NCBI RefSeq assembly: GCF_002078875.1
Contig: NC_034414.1
Span: 15,379,479-15,443,478 of the forward strand
DNA from: Numida meleagris
Lineage: Eukaryota > Chordata > Aves > Galliformes > Numididae
Reading direction: 5' to 3'
DNA length: 64,000 nt
Below the pieces are notes generated by a model. That model searched no databases, was not told where the DNA came from, and saw nothing but the letters and a program-made list of their open reading frames with translations. Both the position numbers and the translations under genes were made by a program. Positions 11,467-23,059 of this stretch are shown here, piece by piece (the first letter of the stretch is position 1; each line of letters starts with the position of its first letter).

Positions 11467-14252
11467 GTCTTGGGCTTCATACACCTTCACTTCTCCTCAG
11501 GCTTAGAGTTGCAAAAGGGCCTTAATACTGTCAGGCAACCTTAGAATTACTGATTTTTTTCCATCAGTGAATAATGCATAAACCCTGCTCTTACTGCCAC
11601 CAACAATCCATGTTGTTTTACAATGAAATACGCATTTATTTTATATTTGAAAAACATATTCATTTTGTGGGTAGTGCAAAATTTACGATGACCTTAATTA
11701 TTCATTTCAATGCTTTTTAAGTTTGTAGGTATATTTAAATGAGACGATAGCTTACCATCCTGTCCCCTACTAACCTTTGAAATAACATCTGATAGGTTTG
11801 CAGTGCTTAAGGCCTTCTATTCACCCACGACATTTAAATATCAGATCTGGAGTCTGCAGTCCAGATTGCCCAAAGCATTTGGGCAATTTGTTCTTACAGA
11901 AGTCTTCTAAAATTAGAAGTCTTGATAGGAGTGAAACCTGTGAAAACTTTAGAGGCGTAAGGCCTTATCACCTGCAAGGCAGTGCTCGGAGTAATAAGGG
12001 ACCAGACCCAGCATCTGCATTTTGTTCTGCTGTGCCATGTGACAATCAGCAATGGAGACGTTCAATTTGTGCTTTTAGTCTTTGTATATGTACTTCTTTA
12101 GCTAGTATTTTATTTTTGGATTTTGATAGTGAGAATTTTTGAAAATGTGTATTTTTCTTGGTGAACGCAGAATGAGTGTTAAACACAGCATAGCCACTGG
12201 AAAGCAGTGTGCCCTCCCAAGTAGCCTCTTATTTCCCCTGAAATCATATCTTAATTCAACCATTGTTCGGTCTGACATATCAGCTTTAACAGACCACATA
12301 TTTATTTTTGCAAGGTCTTCTTCTGCATTTGACCTAGCTCAGCTTGGGAGTGTTCCACAAATTACTTAATTCTCTTCGCTCAAATGCATCACTAGGATAG
12401 CCAGTGCCAGAATGTCACTCATCAGCATTTTCTTTGATGTACTTACTGTTCTGTTAGAGAATTAAAGCCGAGTTTGACATTCAGTGCATAATGAACGTCT
12501 CTGGGGCCACTTTGAGGTTCTATAACAAGAGTCTTGCTGTCCATTTCTGTTTTGCATCATCGGGTAGGCTTGCTGAGGATCAGAGTTCCTTCTCTGTGCT
12601 GTGGAAGTGTGCTAAACCAGACCCCTTACCATTCAGCTCCAGCTGGGAAAGGCTGGATCAACAACTGCTGGCTTCTTCTGGATTGCTAATTTTACAGGTT
12701 ATCTCTTAGTTATTTGTGGTTAATCAAAATAAACTGAAAATCCTTATAATCGTCGAGTACCATACTGTCAAGCGTTACCCTTAGGTCCCACACACTTTTT
12801 GCTGTTTTTTGTGGAGCATTTAACCTGGTGCTTTTGGAAAGCAGATGAAAGAAAGCCCAGTGAAAACAGATTTGTTAGCTTTATATTTCTTTTTGATTTT
12901 CCATTAAACTTTCTATACTATACTAGCTTCCTGTATTTTCTAATACATTTATTTTACTAATTATCTTGATTCTGAACTCGTAGGTAGAACTAGGGGATTT
13001 ACCTATCAAATGAAGTTGATCTCCTGATTGAAGTCATTTGCACCAAATTATTTCTATCCACAAGTGGATAAATCATTTTGAAATCAGTAGAGTAAGCACT
13101 TATTTATTTCATGATGGAGCATACCTAAAATATATATATATTTTTGCTACTGTTTGCAGATGAAAAGTGAAATGCACATTTTTATATTCCAAATTCTATG
13201 TCAGCTCTTTCACATTCATTTTGTATATAAATTCTGAACTTTGTAGAATCCAAAAAAGTTACGAGCCACTCAAAATATCCCTATGAATTAATGTAGAACT
13301 CACTGGAGCGTTAAGGGCAAGTTCTTCAGATGTACTACTGTATCACAGTTGTGTGTATCATGCTTCCAGAAGTGAACTTTTTTTCTCACTTCTTTGTAAT
13401 GCAGATAAATCTGACTTTTCAGCTTTGTTTTGGAGGTGTCTAATTTCCTACACTGTTAACCAATAGAGTCAATTTCTTACATGCTCTTATTTTAGATACT
13501 CATCTCCTGGGGTAAAACTTGTTCATCAGCTAATAATTACTTCTAATTGTGTTAACTTAATTTGACTTGACTATTGGCTTACAGCAGGACTGTTCACAAT
13601 GGACTTTGAAAAATGCACTTAGGGGGATGATGATGAAGATACACTACATACAGACTATAAAAACCAAAGCAAGCGATCAAAACCAAACAGTCATTGGCTT
13701 AGTGAGAAGCAAAAATAGTGTAACGTATTTTTGTTTGGCTCTGGAGTGTGCTTTTAAAGTCAGTCTTCTACATCACCTCCCATTTCTATACTTTAATTCA
13801 CAAGGGAAAGCAGACTTAGAATGCACAACATTAATTTATTTTGGACAAAACTGAAGCTGTATTTTATTTTATAGTGTTTTCTCCATTAGTGAAAAATTCT
13901 ACTTTTTCTTATGGGAAGGTGAACTCCTAATGACTGAGTAACTTTCTAACCAAGTTATCTTCCATGATAAAGCTAAACAGCAAGGTTCATTAGTCTTTAT
14001 AACGGTTTAGAGTATAGAAATTATGGAAGTTATTGGTATGGTTTGCCTACAGTGATTGCACAGTTACATTAAATACACTTCCAAGGCAGTGAAGGTTAAG
14101 CAGTCGATTAGTCAAGTTCCAGAGATGCTGAGGGTAAATTACTCAGTTTTCACTTGTGTTTATGAGTATTATCATCTTAGCTATTTTCAGAAACAGATGT
14201 AAATCTCCGGTTTCATCTTTTCAGTGCCGGCCAATGCAGAAAAGTGATGTAT

Positions 14253-14445
14253 GCTGTTCTGAAAGTTATGCCTCCTATTTATTTCCATGGAAACTACAAC
14301 AGATACAAAGAGAATAACATACTATTTGATAGAGCGAATTCTCAGTTGCAAAACTCTATTTTTCAGCATGGTCACCACTGCTAACTTCACATTTTTTCCT
14401 GTATGCCGTGCTCGTAAAAATTTGCGCCAGTGGAGGTGATACCTT
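14253..14445 (-). mobile_element. Mariner fragment, C-terminal end, reverse orientation
   Basis: Starting at CTGAAAGTTATGCCTCCTATTT, this matches the reverse complement of the right half of the 9046-9503 element through the CTACAACAGATACAAAGAG block, the TTCTCAG..GCAAAAC block and the GTCACCACTGCTAA block, to about 14415. It then runs on through a CAGTGGAGGTGATACC segment that also has a counterpart in that element. The transposase C-terminus is thus encoded on the - strand and is broken. The far boundary is uncertain, and the N-terminal half and second inverted repeat are not recognisable. Confidence 0.8.
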
Positions 14446-14735
14446 TGTTTCATCGTCCTTACGTATTTCCATACATAAGTATTTAGCGTTTGTGAGGGTA
14501 AGTTGGAGTCCAGGCAGTCATGGCATCCTCCAGTCTACCTGTTCTCACCTGCAACGGGTGGCTTTACGTATTTTATTAATGAGTGTATTGCTTTCTTAGT
14601 ATCTGTGAAAATCAAACTAAACAACAGATCACATACTCTGATAGTGGTTGATGCTTCTTTAAATAGCTGTGAAATCCTGAGCCGAGAGACTTAAGTACGA
14701 GTGGAAAAATTCCTGATGTTGGAATTACGTGTTGT

Positions 14736-14822
14736 TCATAGAGTGATCTAGGAAAAGACCTTTGAGATCACCAAATCCAGCTATCAACCTAACCTACCCA
14801 GTCACTCCAGTAAGCCACACCT
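14736..14822 (-). mobile_element. CR1 3'-end fragment (inverted partner of 14835-15026)
   Basis: CATAGAGTGATCTAGGAAAAGACC followed by AGATCACCAAATCCAGC and the ACCTAACCTACC segment is the diverged reverse complement of the last ~90 bp of CR1. The octamer end is on the left, so the element reads on the - strand. It is immediately followed by a + strand CR1 piece. Confidence 0.75.
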
Positions 14823-14834
14823 TTTAGAGGACTT

Positions 14835-15026
14835 AATAACAGGAGGGAGACCAACTTTTTACATGGAAAGTTACTCAGAGGACAAGAGGAAACTGTTTTA
14901 AACTGAAAGAGGGAAGACTTGGATTAGAAGTTAGCGGGAAATTGTTTACTGAGAGGGTGGTGAGGCGCTCGAACGGGTTTCCCAGAGAGGCTGTGGATGC
15001 CCCATCTCTGGAGGGAATCCTTTGAA
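14835..15026 (+). mobile_element. CR1 internal fragment lacking its 3' end
   Basis: AGGAGGGAGACCAACTTTTT, then a block like TTTTAAACTGAAAGAGGGAAG, then GGTGGTGAGGCGCTCGAACGG and GCTGTGGATGCCCCATCTCTGG, are characteristic of the end of CR1 ORF2 read on the + strand. The match stops near 15021-15026, before the 3' untranslated part. Together with 14736-14822 it may be one insertion with an inverted 5' portion. Confidence 0.85.
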
Positions 15027-18000
15027 AACAAAACTTTGAGCATGTTTTGTTATAGAATGAGAATGTTATGCTTAATAGTAGACGTAGTTTTACTTGTACA
15101 TTCCTGAGGTGGATCTCTGAGAAAATTGAATGCAACTGCAAAAAAAAAAGCTGTGGTTTTCTGCACAATGTAAAGTAACTAGTTTTGGCTCAGTGAAGGC
15201 TTTTTATAATGGCTACAAAATAAACATTTTAGATTTATTCCTGTATTTTTGTGTTCAAGGTTGCTAGAATATCTTCATGTTTTAAATAGTTTCTTAATTT
15301 GTGATTTAGCTAAATTCTCTGGAAAATATTTACAGAATCAAATGCAGGTGTTTGTTCTGCTGACACTGACTACCAGAGGAACAGAGATAGGTTATGCTTG
15401 TTCAGGGAGGGAGAAGGTGACTGATTTGATACTGTCAAAATGGCAGGTGTGTGGTGTTTTCTAAAGCACTTGTGAGTCCATCTTGTTTTATCAGTCAGCT
15501 ATCATGCCTCATTGGGTTTGATACACGAAAGAAGTCATTATGTCCAGAAGAAAAGTTTGGTCGTAATTGTGAATATGAGGCATCAGTCAGGAATTTTTTG
15601 CTCTGTTCTCTTTGAGGTTGTAAATAATGGTGGTTAATAGTTATAAAATTCCTACATTTTACATCAGTTTTAACAGTTGGAGCTGAAGCTTGTCAAGATA
15701 CGATGTAGCCTCTGGGTAATAATGAACAGACCATGTTAGCTTCAGATTTTGAGTATCCAGGAGCTCAAATGAAAAGGTATGAAAACTTGGATATGGGGTT
15801 TTTTTCATTTTATTATGAACAACAGATGGAATGAAACAATATTTCTGGTTCTGTGAAGCTTCAGTATTGTCCTTCTGTGCTTAAAATTATAAAACCAATT
15901 ATTTACGGAATGGCATTTCCTAATCTGTAAAATTGGAGCAGCTTCTTGAATCCCTTTTGAATTGTTCTTTCTTTGTGTTAAAAATAAAATTTGAATCTAA
16001 CAGGAAATATTAAGTGGTGAACAGTTTAATTTGCTTTAGATATAAGCCAGAGCAAAGTACTCCTGAAGTTGCACAGTCTTGTTATACCTTCCTAAAACTA
16101 CTCTTCTGTTAACTTGGTAACTTCTTAGCTTCTCATTTTCCTTCTTAACAAGGCATCCTTTTGGACTCATTAAAGATCATTTTAGAATCATGTACAGAAA
16201 TAGAAAAGTTTTTATGATTTTCTGATACCTGCCTTATTTTTTCTAGACTCCTACAAAAGCTGTTGCAGTAATTCTGAAGAAATATTTATGCATCGTGGCA
16301 TGTTTCACTGCTGTTAGGGAGAGGTCACTGTTTTATTATACAAAATCCCTACTATTACTGGCTGGATTGGTGTTGCTTTTGTCTAGTTTAATTTATAACC
16401 TCATCTCAGACATCTCTCTTTCAGAGGAAGAGCTTGTTTCCAAATAAGATTCTTTATTTTTAATCGCTAGTCTTCCCACCTCGATCTTAATTGCTAGATG
16501 TTTATGCATCATCCTGAGGTGTGAAATGCTGTGACAATCTGATTGCTTTATGAATTCTTTGTGCCCACTTGTGTTCAGTATGTTCGTATCTTGGAGGTAC
16601 AAAATAGCAAATTGCAACCAAGATTACAGATATGGAAGTGCAGATGCAGTTCAAAACTGTTTTGAGATGGGAGGAGCAATTACAGTTCTGAATCTGTAAT
16701 ACCTCCCAGTCAGGTTCGTTAAATTTTGTTGGTATAGCAACTGGTTAGCCTCTTCTGTACTCAAAATATCTTGTGTCAGATAATTAGCACTGCTTAATTG
16801 TATTTTGTTGCAAAAGAGGCAAGTAATTAAAGAGGTTCTTGCAGTGGCTACAGGGCCAGAAAGGGTCAGAAACCACTTGTAATTGGAATGTATGTCGTGA
16901 ATGTGAATTAATAGATGTAATAATCTAACTAGCTCTTCATTCCCCAGGATCCAAAACACTTACCAGCATATTTGAATTGCTGTTGCTTGCTCAGAAACAT
17001 TAAAGGATAAAAATTAGCTCATCTTCTCCCCACATCTCTCCTCCCTTTTTTTTTTCCTTCTTTGTCTCTTCTTGTGAACTTACAAAACCTGTAAGATGTA
17101 TGGTGCATTTAGACCCTCCCTGACTTGATAACCACACGTACAAATGACCCAGTAAAATCTGCTTTGGCCTTCCCAGTATGTTACTCTGTTTTGGCTGTCA
17201 GTTGTGTGTTACTGTGAGTTCTTCTTCATTCTTCCGAATTTTGCCCTCTGTATGGAAATTTGTTGAGTATTTGATCAAAGACTACAATCATCATGGAACA
17301 CAGATGGAGAACTGTGGAGGGAAAAAGATATTAGTCACAATGTAATATTTGGGATTTCAAGTCAGTAAGTGACAGAATCAATCAGAAAACTGATCAAAAA
17401 TCAGTCACCAATGGAGACTAGTTATGGAATCAGAGCTCCCTGAAAAAAAAAAATCAGGAACTGCTTTTTTATGCTCCAAGGAGGTAATAAGCTTCTATCA
17501 CTCCAGGAATCCTCAATTTGATTCACCAAGCATTGTTTGATGCTGAGTACAGAATCTGTCATCCGGCAGTAATATTTCTAGATTTAAGGAGAAAACTATG
17601 CCATTCTGAGTGAGGATACTGAAATAAAAGTTCTTCTGAAGGGGTCCAATAGCTGCTTTGTAGACTATAACATATGTAAAGCAGTTCTCTGGTTTACTGC
17701 TGTAGCTGCAACAGATTACAGCCCCTCATCTTATGCAAAACCAAGCACAATTAAAATAATAACCAGCAAAAGCCTTAGCAATCGCAAACATCAGTCAGTA
17801 AGTCCTCCAGTGGGTATAGCTGGGATGTTTTAATCTAAACCAAGCACTGTTCTCCATCTTGTTCATGTTCACGTATGGTAGGGCTCTGCAGTTCTACAGC
17901 TGACAGTCCCATCTGTTTCTCTTCATCTTATAGCTTCCTCCTTTTTTTATTTTCTTTACTTAACAAGGTCATTCATACCTCATCTCTGTGCATACAACTG

Positions 18001-18950
18001 TAGCAGGAGCTTGTGATAATTATGTATGTGGGGCAAATGAAGTTATTCCCAGGTGGTGCCTCTGCCATATGGTTTTGAAATGGCTCTTTGCAATGAAAAG
18101 GAAAACTTTACTTCTCCCCTCAGGCCTCACACAAGATAGAAAAGTTGACTTATTTGTGGCAGTGAACCTATTTAGTATCTTACCAGACTTAATTCAGTGG
18201 AATCCATTATTTTAATTAAAGTAATCGAGTGCTTTTCTTGTGCCTTTGGAAAAAATGTTGTTCACCAATGAAAGCTGAAGCAAAAGGAGAAGTGATAACC
18301 TTTTTCTTCCCGACATTTTTTTTCCTAAGTTTTTTTTTTAAACAACATTATTTCTTATTTGCACATTATATTAGACTTCCTTCCATTCTGCTTTCATTTA
18401 TCAGTGCCTTGCAGTTGTCTTTGTTCTTTAATTTTCCATTTCTTTCTAGATTAACCTTTATTTATATACATATCATGTAAACGTGACGTGCCTTATCACT
18501 TAACTGTTTTAGATTTATTTTTAGTGGGTGTTTTAAGGACTTCCTTCCATTAACTGCACAGCTGTATTGGTGATTACTGCACATGTTGGATGACTTGTGC
18601 AGGGAAATGCAAAGTCATAATATTTTGAAAACCTTATAGCAATTCAATATATAATTGAATATGGAATCACTTTAGTTACATAAATACCCTACTGTTTTAC
18701 CTTTGACAGTGTACTTAAATTGTGAATACTTGTCTAAATTCGCTCAAATATTCGCAGAATGTGAACTTCTATCATTCAAATATGGCACAAGGATATATTT
18801 TTCTAACTTCCCCAGATATTAAAAAATGTTAGGATGTACACAGATCCCACATATGCTATGAATAATTCTGCTTTGCACTGTTCCTCTAAATCAGCAATTT
18901 ATTGAGAAAACCAAAGGTTTTTTTGGTGTTTTTTTTTTTTTTTATGTATA
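15027..18950 (+). other. CHID1: CHID1 intron segment, nothing recognised
   Basis: AT-rich intronic DNA. A T-rich run occurs at 18300-18345, just inside this stretch. The open frames are short and of low complexity. No splice-flanked coding block matching CHID1 was found. Confidence 0.6.
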
Positions 18951-19195
18951 GAGTGAGGCTGTTCAGCCTGGAGAAGAGAAGGCTGCAAGGTGACCTGATC
19001 ATGGCCTTTCAGTATCTAAAGGAGAGCTACAAGAAAGAAGGGGACAGACTTTTCAGCAGGGACTGTAGCAACAGGACTAGGGGAAATGGTTTCAAACTTA
19101 AAGAGTGGAAATTTAGGTTGGATATAAGGAAAAAGTCTTTTACAGTGACAGTGGTGAGGCCCTGGAACGGGTTGCCTAGAGATGTGGTGGTAGTG
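18951..19195 (+). mobile_element. CR1 fragment truncated at both ends
   Basis: Begins at GAGTGAGGCTGTTCAGCCTGG, immediately after a poly-T run (about 18926-18943). It reads on the + strand through the ORF2 C-terminal block, including [20 protein letters not shown] and [10 protein letters not shown]. The match is lost after GAGATGTGGTGGTAG near 19195, so the 3' UTR and octamer are absent. The open frame at 18902-19486 is this fragment plus unrelated downstream sequence and is not a host gene. Confidence 0.9.
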
Positions 19196-19911
19196 GTTAA
19201 TGCGAAAAGTAATGCTGCTTTACTTAAAGATAGAAGTTATATGCTTGTTAGAGGTGAGACAATGTTACATTTTGAAGTTTCCATTAACTTAGAGGAAAAC
19301 AGTATGGCCATTGTTTTGCCCCTTGATTTCTGCTCCAAGCACTGCCATTTGATTTACAGAAGAATTCTTTTGGAAATCAGTTTGAATATATATTTCTTTT
19401 TTTGCTTTAAAAAGGAAACAGATCTGACCAGCAAGCACAGATACATTTGTCCTGCAGAACCTAAAAAAAAAAAAACCAAACTCTGAAAGAAACAATTGTT
19501 TGTCTGAGATACAGTAAACATATGGAAGATGTTCTGCTGTTTTTTTTTTTATGGCGCAAGTGTTGGGTTTTAGTGCTACAGTATTAGTAACAGTATAACT
19601 ATCAAGAAATTTAAAATACATGTTCTTACACATTTACTTGACTGCTATGATGAAGACCGTTTCTAAAAAAAGGCATAAATCTCCACTCTAATTGGATGAA
19701 ATATAGTTTATTACTTTATAGCCCATCTTCAGTTCAAGGCATGCCACGAGTGGAGAAATTATATGCCATCCAGATTGTTCTAAGGCCTCTTTAAAATGAA
19801 CTAGCCCTATGAGATTTGCATTACTTTTGAAACATTAACAGTTATTTGCATGAGCTTGTAATTGTGTTATCTTTGCAAGAAAGACCAAAAGTCTTGTAGT
19901 AGTTCTACATA
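19196..19911 (+). other. CHID1: CHID1 intron segment after truncated CR1
   Basis: Intronic sequence with an A-run at 19465-19476 and a T-run at 19540-19550. The first bases (AAAAGTAATGCTGCTTTAC, from about 19206) faintly resemble the mariner terminal repeat, but the similarity is not sustained. Confidence 0.5.
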
Positions 19912-20073
19912 GGTCACTCCAGAAGTAATGCCTCCTATTTATTCCCATGAAAACTACAACAGATACAAAGAACACAGTAACATGATTTCATAGTGCAAAT
20001 TCTCAGCTACAAAACACTTTTTCAGCACAGTCACCACCATTAACTATGCATTTTTGCCAGCGATGATAAAGAG
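19912..20073 (-). mobile_element. Mariner fragment, C-terminal end, reverse orientation
   Basis: From CACTCCAGAAGTAATGCCTCC onward this matches the fragment at 14253 and the reverse complement of the right half of 9046-9503. Shared blocks include CTACAACAGATACAAAGA, TTCTCAGCTACAAAAC, CAGTCACCACCATTAACTAT and TTTTGCCAGCGATGA, where the match ends. A TA dinucleotide precedes the apparent end, as expected of mariner insertion sites. Only the distal ~160 bp remains. Confidence 0.8.
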
Positions 20074-20951
20074 GGTAGTCTAGAAATCTTTTAAAATGTG
20101 AAGTGCTTTTATAAAAAAAAAAAACAAATAGAACCTGGTGTACTAGAGATCTAGCATAGTGATAGTTTTTCTTATTTACAGCTGAAGCTGAACAGTAGAT
20201 GAGTTAGTATATCTGAATTTTGTTCAGCCTCACATCTGGAGATACACAGCCTCACTTTTTCATTATGCATCACTTATAATGCCAGTTCTTGAAAGTATGG
20301 AGCATGCTACTCTATTTAATATGTTTGAAAATACTTCAACCTTACTTAAGCATTTTGAAAACTGTACCCTTAAACCGGCAGTTTTATGTTCAAAGATTTA
20401 TTTTTAGGATTAAGCTGCTGATCCTTGAAAAAAGCCTATAGGGATAAACAAGCATTAATTTTTGTTACACTGAGAAGTAGTTTTTAAACCAGAAAGACCG
20501 TATGTCACTTAAGCCTTTGTAGTAAGCCAGACTATTGGATAAGCTGGAGTAGAGTTTAAACTTTTATGTTGTCCCATCTAGCAAGGACTAATACTTCTAC
20601 TGTTACAGGATGATACATCACCTTTGAAGAATTTGTTAGGACCTATGTTTCTTCTATGAAGATTGGACATTAAGCTGCTGTAACGTTGGTGTGGTGGTTT
20701 AGCTCTTAAAAAAAAAAAATCACCGGCTGACTTCTCAACGTCTTCAATTCTCATTTAGATATATCGTTGTCTTAGAAGCCTGGACACAATTTTAAGGATT
20801 TTGAAATTCTGTAAGAACTTCTTTGACTCAGCTTCTTCTCTTTCACATATTATATGTGAGTTATCTAACTTATACATTATGTGCATTTCTGATGGCAGCT
20901 TTTATATATTATTTGATATAGCTTATCTTCCATTTACTATTCCTTGTCTCT

Positions 20952-21041
20952 AGAATCATAAAATCACCAAGGTTGAAAAAGACCTCCAAGATCATCCTGT
21001 CCAACCATCTACCTATCACCAATATTTTCCACTAAGCCATG
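20952..21041 (-). mobile_element. CR1 3'-end fragment
   Basis: AGAATCATAAAATCACCAAGG, GACCTCCAAGATCATCCTGT and the CACCAATATT..CCACTAAGCCATGT block are the reverse complement of the last ~90 bp of a CR1 subfamily. The octamer end is on the left. The copy is very short and 5'-truncated. Confidence 0.85.
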
Positions 21042-21388
21042 TAAGTGGAAATACATATCCTCAAATCCTTGGTGTTGATATGACCCTTATCCTGGACTGT
21101 GGTGGAGGTCTACCTTGGTGTGTGATAGGAGTAGGCAGTGCTTTCACTGTGCTTAAAGCCAGTTCTGGCATTTCACTACAGCATCTTTGGGTATAAGCAT
21201 TCTGAAATAGCACTGGAAGTCCAAGGCTCATCCTGAAAAGAGGATTATTTTCCCAGTTATTCATATAGTGGAGACAGCTAAAAAGACTTCAGTTGAATAT
21301 AGATCTCCACACTGTCCTTTAAAAGGCCCAGATTACAACTCCTGTCCAGAGAAAGAAAAGCTGAAGAAACCCTTACTGTATATGTAGT

Positions 21389-21411
21389 ATATATATATAT
21401 ACACACACACA
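21389..21411. repeat. (TA)n(CA)n microsatellite
   Basis: About seven TA units followed by about five CA units, then an A-rich run. A compound dinucleotide repeat in the CHID1 intron, potentially polymorphic. Confidence 0.85.
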
Positions 21412-22438
21412 AAAAAGCAAAATATTAACAACAAGAAAAGAAATGGAGGAAGGTGTCAGGACCTGTGATTTTCCCTTTTTCTAAAATGGGAGATGTTTTT
21501 AAAAGTTGACACTCCACAGAATATTTAGGTATTTTGCTGACTATCATTTTGCTGAATATTCTCCTTCTTACATTTTTACTGTAATAGTCTTGTGACTGAG
21601 GTTAGTAAAAATGAGATTTTCTCCTCCTGCTTTTTCTAAGTATCAGTATGAATAGTTGAAACATTACATTTAAAATATAAAACTAATACATTATTTTAAT
21701 AACTAAGTACAGATTATATGATTTGACATACAGTAAGTGCTGTTACTGACACATTAGTGCCACACCTTTTGTAGAAAGCATCCTTCTACAAGTAGTATAA
21801 CAATGTTTCCAATTGCATTTAGAACAATTTGCATGCATAGGGATGTTAAATATCTCACAAAACCGCACTTGGCTTTTGATCTGCCCTAATAAGAATAACC
21901 ATATTGTGCAAACAATATAAACCTTTTGAACTGCCACCTTGCTATGCAGTTCAAACAAGTTACATTGTTGGAATTAGGCAGTACAGAACAGGTGAATTAA
22001 CTTGGGGACTGAAAGAGCACGCTCCAATTGTGTTTTGTATAAATAATGGCTTTATTAGTAATCACACAGGCAAGAAAAGCTCCAGTGTTTTTGAACAATT
22101 GAGGAAAAGGGCTTTCCTTTTTTATGGGCAATTGTCACTTATGTGTCTTATTTTAGGTTTAATAAGATCTGTGGTTTCTTGGTCTGTGTTGTTGATTGCA
22201 GGTGAGAAGAGTTTGGAAGAAAATCAGTTTGCTTTCACAATGGGGTCCATTTTAAGTCTGCAAAATGTAGTTTAACAATTTGCTTTAAACTAGACTTTTA
22301 AAATTATCTCTAGTGCACAGCAGAAGAAGTTATGATGGCTAATGAAATCATTTAATTACGAGTGAGGGGAGAGTCTACTTTAGATCAACTTCTAAGTTAT
22401 CAATTATGTACGTTACGCTGTTCCCCATATCTGCCTTC

Positions 22439-22451
22439 CCCCCCCCCCCCC
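22439..22451. repeat. Poly-C run (13 bases)
   Basis: An uninterrupted C13 tract preceded by CTTC and followed by TTCTTTTTCCC. On the - strand this is a G13 run able to form intermolecular quadruplex-like structures. Such runs are also prone to sequencing length error. Confidence 0.9.
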
Positions 22452-22717
22452 TTCTTTTTCCCTTAATTTCAGTTTAAAACCGCAAGGCAGGGGGAATATT
22501 CTTGCTTAGAAGTGAGAGAGGCTTTTTCAGTTTAGTTCATAACAGGAGTGAGTCAGAAACAGAGTTGTGTTAACCTTGAGGTGACAATTTTCCTAGATTT
22601 GAGAGAAAACTTTGTTACTCTCTTTGCCCAATAATACATCTACATGGTAATAATTTAGTGAGGAATACCAAAGGCAACATTGCAGCTTTGCTACATAGTC
22701 ACACTTTTAAAAAAGTA

Positions 22718-23059
22718 TGTAACACTGTAACTCAATGGGAAGTCCAGCAAAGAGAGCAGAGCAGCAAAGACCTAGACTACAGCAACTGAAGATTTGCTCA
22801 AATGCAACAGCTGCAGGTGGAAAAATAAAGGAAAGAATCTGCTTACCTTTGTAAGGCCTCAGGTATACAGGCATCACCAGCAAGATAGCCTTACCTCCAC
22901 TGCCAACCCTTAAATGAGGTCTGGGAAGGGGTGGATCCTGGCTCCACCCCATCTGGTCACTCAGCTGCATTGCATGCACCTGAGCTCCCCTGGGTTGGCC
23001 CTGCCTTCCCACCAGGTGCTCAATCACTGGTTCAAGCTGTGACTTGCATTTCCACTACA
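22718..23059 (-). mobile_element. Probable solo LTR, copy 1 of a ~343-bp family
   Basis: This matches the element at 43774-44117 end to end, including an identical 75-bp stretch (22899-22973 against 43956-44030). On the - strand it begins TGTAGTGGAAATGC and ends AGTGTTACA. These are short inverted TG...CA termini typical of retroviral-type LTRs, and the length is in the LTR range. A TTTAAGG motif on the - strand could be a weak TATA-like box. No gag, pol or env sequence flanks it, so a solo LTR is the simplest reading. Flanking 5-mers (AAGTA and GCGTG) do not match, so the duplication is lost or the end is misplaced. I cannot name the family. Confidence 0.6.

Larger units (their letters stand above)
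9504..14252 (+). other. CHID1: CHID1 intron segment, nothing coding recognised
   Basis: AT-rich intron. It contains a poly-A run at 9583-9598 and two short tandem duplications listed separately. Open frames such as 10912-11292 (-) and 11798-12142 (+) have no recognisable domain and no convincing splice sites. I regard them as chance. Confidence 0.6.
21042..22717 (+). other. CHID1: CHID1 intron segment with a TA/CA microsatellite
   Basis: Intronic DNA with (TA)n followed by (CA)n at about 21389-21411 and a 13-base C run at 22439-22451. The open frame 21904-22275 (+, 123 aa) has no domain I recognise and no splice support. Confidence 0.55.

Noticed and set aside
18902..19486. 194-aa open frame on the + strand, the longest in the window
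   Set aside because: The middle is a CR1 ORF2 fragment. The start is translated poly-T and the end is unrelated intronic sequence, so it is not a gene.
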